The notes under the pieces: model-generated | Told to the model about the DNA's origin: nothing | Seen by the model: the letters and a program-made list of their open reading frames with translations, nothing else | Database searches by the model: none | Made by a program: the position numbers and the translations under genes | Origin: Thiotrichaceae bacterium UBA7359 | Lineage (GTDB): Bacteria > Pseudomonadota > Gammaproteobacteria > Eutrophobiales > Eutrophobiaceae | Reading direction: 5' to 3' | DNA: 6,966 nt | Assembly (NCBI GenBank): GCA_905182825.1 | Contig: CAJJDJ010000192.1 | Location: 1-6,966, forward strand | Shown here: in pieces, positions 1 through 5,915 of the stretch | How positions within the stretch are numbered: position 1 is the first letter of the stretch | How the letters are laid out: each line of letters begins with the position of its first letter

Positions 1-299
1 TATTGGATATCAGTTAATACGGATAAACAACTGGCACCTGCATCAGCGAAACTCTTGGCAATAGCATCCGGGTGAAAATCTTCACGAATAATCCCACGGC
101 TGGGAGAAGCCTTTTTTATTTCAGCAATAACACCTGGTCTGCCTTCTGAAATAGTACTTAGTAAATGATCAGTAAAACCACGAGTAGCTTCAGAATCGGT
201 CGCACGATGTTTTTGGTCATGTAATGAAGTTTTTCTTTTTACGTGTTCTATATACTCAGCTTTGTAATTGAGTATGTCTTTTAATATATCAGGTTGCAT
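1..299 (-). CDS. trpC: Indole-3-glycerol phosphate synthase, N-terminal part (truncated by window edge)
   Basis: TrpC closes the indole ring, converting 1-(2-carboxyphenylamino)-1-deoxyribulose 5-phosphate to indole-3-glycerol phosphate in the cytoplasm. Translating from the ATG at 299 gives 99 residues with no stop before the edge; the family is usually about 260-270 residues, so roughly the first third is present. The recognisable core is VIAEIKKASPSRG at residues 57-69, in which E60 and K62 match the family's conserved catalytic Glu and Lys, followed by AGASCLSVLTD at 87-97 at the start of the barrel. The start lies 5 bases after the trpD stop. No Shine-Dalgarno sequence is visible: the 17 bases upstream (300-316) are all A or T, so translation is probably coupled to trpD. 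The fragment gives no sign of fusion to trpF, but the C-terminal end cannot be seen. Confidence 0.95.
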   Translation of the reverse strand, partial: MQPDILKDILNYKAEYIEHVKRKTSLHDQKHRATDSEATRGFTDHLLSTISEGRPGVIAEIKKASPSRGIIREDFHPDAIAKSFADAGASCLSVLTDIQ

Positions 300-304
300 A
301 ATAT

Positions 305-1327
305 TTATAATTTAAACGACTGACTGTGTTGAACTAGTTGTTCGAACTTTTTTTTTGCTGCACCGGACACAATACATGAAGATGCTTTATAGACACCATC
401 TTGTATTGAATCGGCGAGGCCTGCTGCATAAATAGCAGCACCAGCATTAAGACAAACAATATCTTTTGTTGCCCCACTTTTGTTATCTAATACTGATTGC
501 ATTTTATTTAGACTGTCATCTACGCTATTGACAGTCAATTCCGAAATATTTTTTAAATGTATACCAAAATCTCCTGGACATATTGAATAATTTTTAATTC
601 TACCGTCTTTTAATTCTGCGATGTTTGTTTTAGCTGCAATACTGATCTCATCAAGACCATCTTCCGCATGAACAACTAGGACATGTTTGCTGCCAAGTTG
701 TTTTAATGTTTCAGCAAGCGGATTGAGCCAATCATCACTAAACACACCAACAACCTGATTGAGTGCACCGGCCGGATTAGTGAGTGGTCCGAGCACATTG
801 AATAAAGTACGAATACCGAGTTCACGACGTGGACCAATTGCATGCTTCATCGCGCTGTGATGCATAGGAGCGAACATGAAGCCGATACCCACATTTTCAA
901 TACAACTTACAACTTCTTGAGCATTTAATTCCAAGTTAACGCCTGCGGCTTCAAGCACATCGGCACTACCACACTTGCTAGAAACAGAACGATTGCCATG
1001 TTTGGCAACCTTGGCACCACTAGCAGCAGCAACAAATGCAGAGGCTGTTGAGATATTAAAGGTATTAGCACCATCTCCACCAGTACCACAAGTGTCAACT
1101 AGATTTATGTTATGAACATTCACTTTATCAGCAAGTTCTCGCATAACCTCAGCTGCAGCAGTAATTTCATCAATACTTTCACCCTTCAAGCGAAGAGCAA
1201 CTAGCAGTCCGCCAATTTGTGCTGGTGTTGCATCACCTTGCATAATTGTCTGCATAATAGAATGCATGTTAGCGTGGCTTAAATCTTTTCCGGCAATGAC
1301 ATTATTGAGTGCTGTTTGAATATTCAT
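305..1327 (-). CDS. trpD: Anthranilate phosphoribosyltransferase
   Basis: TrpD transfers the phosphoribosyl group of PRPP to anthranilate, the second committed step of tryptophan synthesis, in the cytoplasm. The 340-residue length is typical of the stand-alone enzyme, so it is not fused to TrpG as in enteric bacteria. An N-terminal helical domain (residues 1-70) precedes the PRPP-binding glycine loop GTGGDGANTFNIST (81-94), the KHGNRSVSSKCGSADVLEA segment (109-127) that contacts PRPP and anthranilate, RRELGIRTLFNVLGPLTNP (167-185), and the DGLDE metal-binding motif (223-227). The start at 1327 follows an AAGGAAG ribosome binding site that overlaps the trpG stop; the two genes are 14 bases apart. 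Near the C-terminus, K325-K327 are encoded by a run of nine A on the coding strand (348-356), which is slippage-prone but does not disrupt the frame. Thymidine-phosphorylase-like relatives share the fold, but the motifs and context make TrpD clear. Confidence 0.98.
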   Translation of the reverse strand: MNIQTALNNVIAGKDLSHANMHSIMQTIMQGDATPAQIGGLLVALRLKGESIDEITAAAEVMRELADKVNVHNINLVDTCGTGGDGANTFNISTASAFVAAASGAKVAKHGNRSVSSKCGSADVLEAAGVNLELNAQEVVSCIENVGIGFMFAPMHHSAMKHAIGPRRELGIRTLFNVLGPLTNPAGALNQVVGVFSDDWLNPLAETLKQLGSKHVLVVHAEDGLDEISIAAKTNIAELKDGRIKNYSICPGDFGIHLKNISELTVNSVDDSLNKMQSVLDNKSGATKDIVCLNAGAAIYAAGLADSIQDGVYKASSCIVSGAAKKKFEQLVQHSQSFKL

Positions 1328-1336
1328 CTCTAAAAT

Positions 1337-1343
1337 CTTCCTT
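1337..1343 (-). promoter_or_regulatory. Ribosome binding site of trpD overlapping the trpG stop codon
   Basis: Read on the minus strand this is AAGGAAG, ending 9 bases before the trpD ATG at 1327. It shares two bases (1342-1343) with the trpG TAA stop at 1342-1344. A terminating ribosome therefore sits directly on the trpD initiation region, the usual layout for translational coupling. It is the strongest ribosome binding site seen in the minus-strand operon. Confidence 0.75.
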
Positions 1344-1923
1344 AATACATGTTAAGGAAGTTTGACAATAACTCATGCCCGTAAGAGGTGAGGATTGATT
1401 CTGGATGAAACTGCACGCCTGATATTGGAAGTTCTTTGTGGCGCAGTCCCATGATTTCATCCATAGTCTCATTGTCATTTTGTGTCCATGCGGTAATTTC
1501 AAAGCAGTCAGGCAACGATTTTTTTTCAATTACAAGAGAATGATATCGTGTGGCGATAAAAGTTTTTTCCAAACCTTTAAAAATATCGGTATTGTTATGA
1601 TGTATATCAGAAGTTTTACCATGCATGATTTTATGTGCATGTATGACTTTGCCACCAAAGGCTTGTCCAATACTCTGATGACCAAGACAAACACCTAATA
1701 ATGGAATTTGTCCCTTAAAATGATTAATCACGTCAATAGATATGCCAGCTTTGTTAGGGTTGCATGGCCCTGGTGAAACAACGATATATTTTGGCGCCAA
1801 ATTTTCTATTTGGGCTACTGATATTTTATCATTACGATAGACTTCTACCTCTTGACCTAGCTCACCAAAATACTGAACTAGGTTATAGGTAAATGAGTCA
1901 TAGTTGTCTATCATTAATAACAT
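1342..1923 (-). CDS. trpG: Anthranilate synthase component II (glutamine amidotransferase)
   Basis: TrpG hydrolyses glutamine and passes ammonia to TrpE, which makes anthranilate from chorismate. The 193 residues form one class I amidotransferase domain with no extra domain. It opens with MLLMIDNYDSFTYNLVQYFG (1-20), has VVSPGPCNP (48-56) as the oxyanion region, LGVCLGHQSIGQAFGG (76-91) with nucleophile C79, HGKTSDI (101-107), RYHSLVI (126-132), and GVQFHPES (169-176) supplying H173 and E175 of the catalytic triad. The gene starts 13 bases after trpE, with a moderate AAGAG site 6 bases upstream. PabA of folate synthesis is almost identical in motifs, and one protein serves both pathways in some bacteria; the position between trpE and trpD assigns it to tryptophan, while a dual role cannot be excluded. 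The first ATG is preferred because MLLMIDNYDSF matches the usual N-terminus of the family. Confidence 0.97.
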   Translation of the reverse strand: MLLMIDNYDSFTYNLVQYFGELGQEVEVYRNDKISVAQIENLAPKYIVVSPGPCNPNKAGISIDVINHFKGQIPLLGVCLGHQSIGQAFGGKVIHAHKIMHGKTSDIHHNNTDIFKGLEKTFIATRYHSLVIEKKSLPDCFEITAWTQNDNETMDEIMGLRHKELPISGVQFHPESILTSYGHELLSNFLNMY

Positions 1924-1936
1924 GTCATACTCTTAA

Positions 1937-3415
1937 TTATGCTAGCCCTTTTTCGGCTAAACTAACAGCTCTGAAGATAGCACGTCCTTTATTCATAGTT
2001 TCATCCCATTCATTTTGAGGTACTGAATCTGCGACAATTCCTGCGCCCGCCTGAATATGTAATATTTTATCTTTTATAACGGCGGTACGTATGGCAATCG
2101 CAGTGTCCATATTTCCGTTCCATGATAAATAACCTACGGCACCCGAGTAGATCCCACGTTTTACTGGTTCTAGCTCATCGATAATCTCCATAGCGCGAAT
2201 TTTTGGTGCACCAGAGACAGTACCAGCTGGAAAGGTGGCACGTAGAACATCGATAGCACTCATTCCATCAATTAATTTTCCAGTAACGTTTGAGACGATA
2301 TGCATGACATGAGAATAACGCTCAATGAGCATTTTTTCGGTCAATGTCACGCTACCCATTTTAGCAACACGACCAGCATCGTTTCGACCTAAATCAATCA
2401 ACATTAAGTGTTCAGCTAATTCTTTTGGGTCGGTTAATAATTCTTTTTCAAAGGTCGTGTCCTCTTCTTCAGTCTTTCCTCGTGGGCGTGTGCCGGCTAT
2501 TGGTCTAACAGTAATCATATCATCCTCAAGACGCACTAATATTTCTGGAGATGAACCGACAATTTGAAAATCATCCAAGTCAAGAAAGTACATGTATGGT
2601 GAAGGGTTGAGGCAACGCAAGGCACGATACAAGTCAATTGGTTCTGATTTAAAAGGGATAGAAAGCCGTTGCGACAAGACAACCTGCATGCAATCACCAT
2701 CGAGAATATATTTTTTTATCTTATTAACAGCAGCTTGATAGTTTTCTTGTGTAAAACCGGAAATAAAATCATTTTCATTAACAGTGCGAGAGTCGTTCGG
2801 CTTTGTTTTGTTGACATGTCTGTTGGCTAGTTTATCTGCTAATTCATCTAGGCGTTGGTGTGCAATTGGAAAAGCGTTATTGTTACTTGGGTCAGCGTGA
2901 ACAATAATATGCATTTTACCACCAAGATTATCAAAGACAACAACTTCATCCGAGACCATTAATAAAATATCTGGGGAACCGAGGGGGTCTTCTTTATCAT
3001 TTTTATTTAAACGCGATTCAATATAACGAATAGTTTCATAACCAAAGTAACCGACAAGACCACCATTAAATCGAGGCATCCCATCAATTTCAGCAACCTT
3101 AAATGTTTTCTGGATGCGTTCTATCTCTGCTAATGGATCATCGATATTATATTTTTCTAAAATAACATTCTTTTCTGTAATTGTTATTTGATTGCCATCT
3201 ACAGTAATTATTTTTTTTGCCGGTAGTCCTATTATTGAATAGCGCCCCCATTTTTCTCCGCCTTGAACGGATTCAAATAGATAAGAATAGGGCGCAGCAC
3301 ATAATTTCATGTACGTACTAAGAGGCGTATCAAAATCAGCCAATACTTCGCGCATCAAAGGAATACGGTTATAGCCTTTATTAGCGAGTTGATTAAATTC
3401 GGTTTCGCTAGTCAT
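1937..3415 (-). CDS. trpE: Anthranilate synthase component I
   Basis: TrpE converts chorismate and ammonia (from TrpG) to anthranilate and pyruvate and is the feedback-controlled entry to tryptophan synthesis. Its 492 residues match the usual length. The N-terminal domain has the YLFESVQGGEKWGRYSIIG stretch (45-63), which contains the LLES-like element (here LFES, 46-49) known in the family for tryptophan binding, so feedback inhibition is likely retained. The chorismate-binding domain shows VRPIAGTRPRG (303-313), EHLMLIDLGRND (335-346) with metal ligand candidate E335, RYSHVMH (366-372), FPAGTVSGAPKIRAMEII (395-412), and QAGAGIVADS (455-464) followed by the acidic NEWDET stretch (468-473). 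A307 in PIAGT, where PabB enzymes usually carry lysine, favours anthranilate synthase over aminodeoxychorismate synthase. The gene begins 4 bases after gph, with only a weak AAG-type ribosome binding site, so coupling to gph is likely and there is no room for a dedicated attenuator. Confidence 0.98.
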   Translation of the reverse strand: MTSETEFNQLANKGYNRIPLMREVLADFDTPLSTYMKLCAAPYSYLFESVQGGEKWGRYSIIGLPAKKIITVDGNQITITEKNVILEKYNIDDPLAEIERIQKTFKVAEIDGMPRFNGGLVGYFGYETIRYIESRLNKNDKEDPLGSPDILLMVSDEVVVFDNLGGKMHIIVHADPSNNNAFPIAHQRLDELADKLANRHVNKTKPNDSRTVNENDFISGFTQENYQAAVNKIKKYILDGDCMQVVLSQRLSIPFKSEPIDLYRALRCLNPSPYMYFLDLDDFQIVGSSPEILVRLEDDMITVRPIAGTRPRGKTEEEDTTFEKELLTDPKELAEHLMLIDLGRNDAGRVAKMGSVTLTEKMLIERYSHVMHIVSNVTGKLIDGMSAIDVLRATFPAGTVSGAPKIRAMEIIDELEPVKRGIYSGAVGYLSWNGNMDTAIAIRTAVIKDKILHIQAGAGIVADSVPQNEWDETMNKGRAIFRAVSLAEKGLA

Positions 3416-3419
3416 GATC

Positions 3420-4091
3420 TTAGTTAAATAATTGAGGTAAATCAGCTAATGAATCAATAACGGCATCAGGGTTTGTATCAAGAATATCATTACCATGGTT
3501 ATAACCATAACTGACACAAACAATTTGAAAATTAGCTGCGCGTGCTGCTTTAACATCATTCACTGAATCTCCAATCATAAGAGAGTTTTTCGGGTCGGTT
3601 TCGAAAAACGAAGCTGCATGCAGTAATGGTAAAGGATCTGGTTTCTTTTTTGGAAGTGTATCGCCAGCTATGATAATGCTCATGTCATCTATTAACCCTA
3701 GTTTTTCAAGAATCGGCCTGACAAATTGGTCACTCTTATTGGTTACACAGCCGATTATAAAGCCTTTTTCTTTTAGATAGTCGATGCCTTCACGAACACC
3801 GGGATAACAGACACTCTTCACGCACATGTTTTTATTATAGATATCCATAAAGCTTATATAAGCTTTTTCAAAAAGTTTGTCCTCTGCTTCTCCATCTATG
3901 TCATTGGTGATTGCGCGATGCAAAAGTTTCTCAATGCCATTGCCCACCCAATTACGGATACTATTAATTTCTCTTTTTGCTATTGAAAATGCTACTAGCG
4001 TCTCATTAACTGAATTAGCGAGATCAGGCATTGAATCAACTAAAGTGCCGTCAAGATCTAGCAAAATTAATTCAGGTGTTCTGATAGACAT
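3420..4091 (-). CDS. gph: Phosphoglycolate phosphatase, HAD superfamily
   Basis: Gph dephosphorylates 2-phosphoglycolate to glycolate in the cytoplasm; in bacteria without RuBisCO the substrate comes from repair of 3'-phosphoglycolate DNA ends. The 223-residue protein has all four HAD motifs: LDLDGTLVDS (11-20) with nucleophile D12 and acid/base D14; VTNKS (116-120) with T117; KKKPDP (148-153) with K150; and GDSVNDV (174-180) with D175 and D179. The helical cap lies between about residues 20 and 100. It sits between rpe and trpE, the classic place for gph in gammaproteobacteria. No clear Shine-Dalgarno sequence precedes the ATG, and no other in-frame ATG or GTG lies in the short gap to rpe, so this start is accepted. 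HAD phosphatases vary in substrate, so the name rests on the sequence pattern and especially on the neighbours; another small phosphosugar remains possible. Confidence 0.93.
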   Translation of the reverse strand: MSIRTPELILLDLDGTLVDSMPDLANSVNETLVAFSIAKREINSIRNWVGNGIEKLLHRAITNDIDGEAEDKLFEKAYISFMDIYNKNMCVKSVCYPGVREGIDYLKEKGFIIGCVTNKSDQFVRPILEKLGLIDDMSIIIAGDTLPKKKPDPLPLLHAASFFETDPKNSLMIGDSVNDVKAARAANFQIVCVSYGYNHGNDILDTNPDAVIDSLADLPQLFN

Positions 4092-4134
4092 AATGTAATT
4101 GAAACACGGTGAGATGCATAAATCATGCTTTAGA

Positions 4135-4809
4135 CTAGCTATTAGTTCGGGTTAGTTGATCTCGCATCATTGTTATTGTCTTCTGATAATTATCACTACT
4201 AAAAATAGCTGAACCAGCAACGAAGGTATCAGCACCTGCGTCTGCAATTTCACGAATATTATCAATTTTAACACCACCATCTATCTCAAGTCGGATGTCT
4301 CTACCACAATGATCAATCAATTTTCTTGCTATTTTCAGTTTATCCAACGCCGAGCTAATGAAAGATTGTCCACCAAACCCAGGGTTTACCGACATAAGTA
4401 GTATCATATCAACCTTGTCCATAACATGTTCAAGTACATCAAGTGAAGTGGCTGGATTAAATACCAACCCTGATTTACAGCCATTATCACGAATTAACTG
4501 TAAACTACGGTCAATATGATTTGAAGCTTCAGGATGAAAGGTTATATAACTAGCGCCTGCTTCTGCAAAATTGGGGATAATACTATCAATTGGTTTGATC
4601 ATTAAGTGTACGTCTAATGTAGCCTTAATACCAAAATCACGTAAGGCTTTGACGATAATAGGACCAAAGGTCAGGTTAGGCACATAGTGGTTATCCATTA
4701 CATCGATATGGATGAAATCAGCCCCGGCAGCTAAAACTGTTTCGGCCTCTTCGCCGAGTCTGGCCATGTCAGCTGACAAGATTGAAGGTGCGATTATATA
4801 ATTAGTCAT
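4135..4809 (-). CDS. rpe: Ribulose-phosphate 3-epimerase
   Basis: Rpe interconverts D-ribulose 5-phosphate and D-xylulose 5-phosphate in the non-oxidative pentose phosphate pathway (and the Calvin cycle where present), in the cytoplasm. The 224-residue TIM barrel is complete. IAPSILSADMARLGEE (6-21) contains S9; HIDVMDNHYVPNLTFGP (34-50) contains metal ligand H34 and catalytic D36; DVHLMI (66-71) contains H68; LLMSVNPGFGGQSF (137-150) is the mobile phosphate loop; and LEIDGGV (174-180) contains D177, the second catalytic aspartate. GSAIF (199-203) closes the phosphate site. The gene is the first of the minus-strand cluster, with gph 43 bases downstream. No good ribosome binding site is seen upstream of the ATG, but the N-terminus matches the family closely, so the start is likely correct. 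Confidence 0.98.
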   Translation of the reverse strand: MTNYIIAPSILSADMARLGEEAETVLAAGADFIHIDVMDNHYVPNLTFGPIIVKALRDFGIKATLDVHLMIKPIDSIIPNFAEAGASYITFHPEASNHIDRSLQLIRDNGCKSGLVFNPATSLDVLEHVMDKVDMILLMSVNPGFGGQSFISSALDKLKIARKLIDHCGRDIRLEIDGGVKIDNIREIADAGADTFVAGSAIFSSDNYQKTITMMRDQLTRTNS

Positions 4810-4929
4810 GAAAGTTATTGTTCGCTTTAATTCAAACGCAATCTAAGTTGTGGCAACTCTACCTGATCAACCCGTACACCGCTACTATCTAGCTTACTTG
4901 TTGCTGATTAGTTAATGGAGTCTAAATAT
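4810..4929. promoter_or_regulatory. Divergent intergenic region between rpe and the DUF3530-family gene
   Basis: This gap separates the two transcription directions and should hold the promoters for the minus-strand rpe-trp cluster and the plus-strand gene; that role is inferred from layout. No sigma-70 promoter with good -35 and -10 hexamers and standard spacing was found in either direction. The only small symmetry is the 5-base dyad AGTTG/CAACT around TGG at 4846-4858, too short to call an operator. No run of Trp codons and no leader-peptide frame with an adjacent terminator is visible on the minus strand. Confidence 0.45.
4917..4920 (+). promoter_or_regulatory. Ribosome binding site selecting the downstream start of the DUF3530 gene
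   Basis: GGAG at 4917-4920 lies 9 bases before the ATG at 4930, an ideal distance. It overlaps the upstream in-frame ATG at 4915-4917, which has no Shine-Dalgarno sequence of its own. This favours initiation at 4930 and removes five polar residues from the front of the signal peptide. Confidence 0.65.
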
Positions 4930-5778
4930 ATGTTTATGAGAAAGGTGATTATATTAAGTTTTGTTTTTTCATTATTTCTGGGAAATGCATTGCTGGTTAT
5001 TGCCGATAATGTTGACAGAGACTGGGAGAAACGAACAACAGAAAAACTAGCTGAGAATCTTAAAACAACCGAAATCATTTGGCTTGAGGCTAGAGGTGAA
5101 CGTTTTCTTGCGCTGTATCAGGACCAAACTAATGAAACTAGCTATGGTGCCGTGATTCTGCTGCATTCAATGGGTGGACATGCAGATTGGCCACAGACTA
5201 TATCACCCATTAGAAACGGATTACCTGAATATGGTTGGAGCACTTTATCTATTCAAATGCCAGTTATTGCGCCGGAGAATCAGGTTGAAGACTATGGAAG
5301 TACATTCCAACAAGCTGAGAATAGAATTAAATCTGCTGTGTATCTTTTACACGAGCGTGAATTCTTTAATATTATTGCCATTGGTCATGGTTTCGGTGCA
5401 GTTAGCATGCTTGATTATCTGAAAAAAGAAAAAAAACAAAAGTTTATGGCTATAGTGGCGCTTAGTTTACAAGATTACCCTTTTGTAAAGCCGAGCATTG
5501 ATATACTCGGTTTAATCGGTAAATCTAAAATACCTATATTAGATATATATGGCAGTCGAGATTATAGGGATGTCATCGACCAAGCACCAGATCGACGTCT
5601 TGCTGCAAAAAAAAGTAATAACCGAAAGTATGAACAAATAGAGATAGAAGGAGCTGATCATTACTTTAATAAAATGGAAGATGTTCTAATCAAAAAAATT
5701 CTCGGCTGGCTTGATAAGGTCGTTCCAAGCATGCCCGCTGTAATCGATGAAGATTTTAATGATAATTTGCAAAATTAA
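4930..5778 (+). CDS. Exported DUF3530-family protein, alpha/beta-hydrolase fold, nucleophile serine missing
   Basis: The function is unknown. From the ATG at 4930 the protein has 282 residues; an in-frame ATG at 4915 would add five. It starts with a likely signal peptide: basic start, hydrophobic stretch at about residues 5-23, and a possible cleavage site after VIA at 23-25, so a periplasmic location is inferred. The GAVILLHSMGGHADWP stretch (73-88) followed by GLPEYGWSTLSIQMP (97-111) resembles the DUF3530 family as I remember it, and fits the oxyanion region of alpha/beta hydrolases. Where the nucleophile elbow GxSxG should lie, the sequence reads GHGFG (152-156), with glycine in place of serine. 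Later candidate acid and histidine positions are GSRD (D211) and GADHYF (H244). It may be a non-hydrolytic binding protein or use another residue. It stands alone, 137 bases before qmcA, and a shared transcript is possible. The ordinary alpha/beta-hydrolase fold is much more certain than the family name. Confidence 0.82.
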   Translation: MFMRKVIILSFVFSLFLGNALLVIADNVDRDWEKRTTEKLAENLKTTEIIWLEARGERFLALYQDQTNETSYGAVILLHSMGGHADWPQTISPIRNGLPEYGWSTLSIQMPVIAPENQVEDYGSTFQQAENRIKSAVYLLHEREFFNIIAIGHGFGAVSMLDYLKKEKKQKFMAIVALSLQDYPFVKPSIDILGLIGKSKIPILDIYGSRDYRDVIDQAPDRRLAAKKSNNRKYEQIEIEGADHYFNKMEDVLIKKILGWLDKVVPSMPAVIDEDFNDNLQN

Positions 5779-5915
5779 AATAATAAGTTCAGCGAGCCGT
5801 GATTCGCTGAGACAAACTACCTTAAGGATGATACTGTCTTGAATAAGGAAATTATTAAGACTGTTTATAAAGCAATTAAGTTTATTAATATTACAAAGTT
5901 GAAAGGAATAAAATC
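5779..5915 (+). other. Intergenic region upstream of qmcA with small hairpin and open short frame
   Basis: This gap separates the DUF3530-family gene from qmcA. It holds a 7-base-pair hairpin near its left end (5789-5810), then AT-rich sequence in which TATAAA at 5866-5871 resembles a -10 element but lacks a well-spaced -35 partner. A TTG-initiated 26-codon frame (5839-5919) with an AAGGA site at 5824-5828 runs into the qmcA start. The qmcA ribosome binding site is AAAGGA at 5902-5907, 8 bases before its ATG. Confidence 0.5.
5789..5810 (+). terminator. Hairpin after the DUF3530 gene, weak terminator candidate
   Basis: TCAGCGA at 5789-5795 pairs perfectly with TCGCTGA at 5804-5810 around an 8-base loop, and a G-T pair could extend the stem inward. 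It begins 10 bases after the stop at 5778, where a terminator would be expected. However, the bases that follow (GACAAACTACC) contain no T run, so it does not meet the intrinsic terminator pattern. It could equally stabilise the 3' end of the mRNA or be chance. Confidence 0.3.

Noticed and set aside
1302..1529. Minus-strand frame overlapping trpG and the start of trpD
   Set aside because: It lies in another frame of the conserved trpG gene and shows no recognisable motif.
1438..1698. Plus-strand frame antisense to trpG
   Set aside because: It is fully inside the conserved trpG, with no ribosome binding site or family signal.
2325..2567. Plus-strand frame antisense to trpE
   Set aside because: Shadow of the conserved chorismate-binding domain; no independent support.
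1342..3415. pabA/pabB (aminodeoxychorismate synthase) instead of trpG/trpE
   Set aside because: The TrpE signature PIAGT carries alanine rather than the lysine typical of PabB, and trpD and trpC follow directly.
3877..4098. Plus-strand frame antisense to the start of gph
   Set aside because: Shadow of the gph N-terminal region; no motif or ribosome binding site.
3420..4809. gph and rpe as evidence of Calvin-cycle autotrophy
   Set aside because: Both genes are found at this place in heterotrophic gammaproteobacteria, and no RuBisCO or phosphoribulokinase gene is in the window.
4905..4916. TTAGTTAA resembling part of a TrpR operator
   Set aside because: Only a short AT-rich half-match without the symmetric other half; expected by chance here, and nearer to the DUF3530 gene than to the trp cluster start.
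5174..5422. Plus-strand frame inside the DUF3530-family gene
   Set aside because: Out-of-frame shadow of the longer gene, which has a signal peptide and fold motifs.
5422..5436. A-rich run in the DUF3530 gene as a programmed frameshift or broken-gene site
   Set aside because: The codon phase is AAA AAA GAA AAA AAA, not the A AAA AAG phase needed for slippage, and the frame continues normally to a plausible C-terminus.
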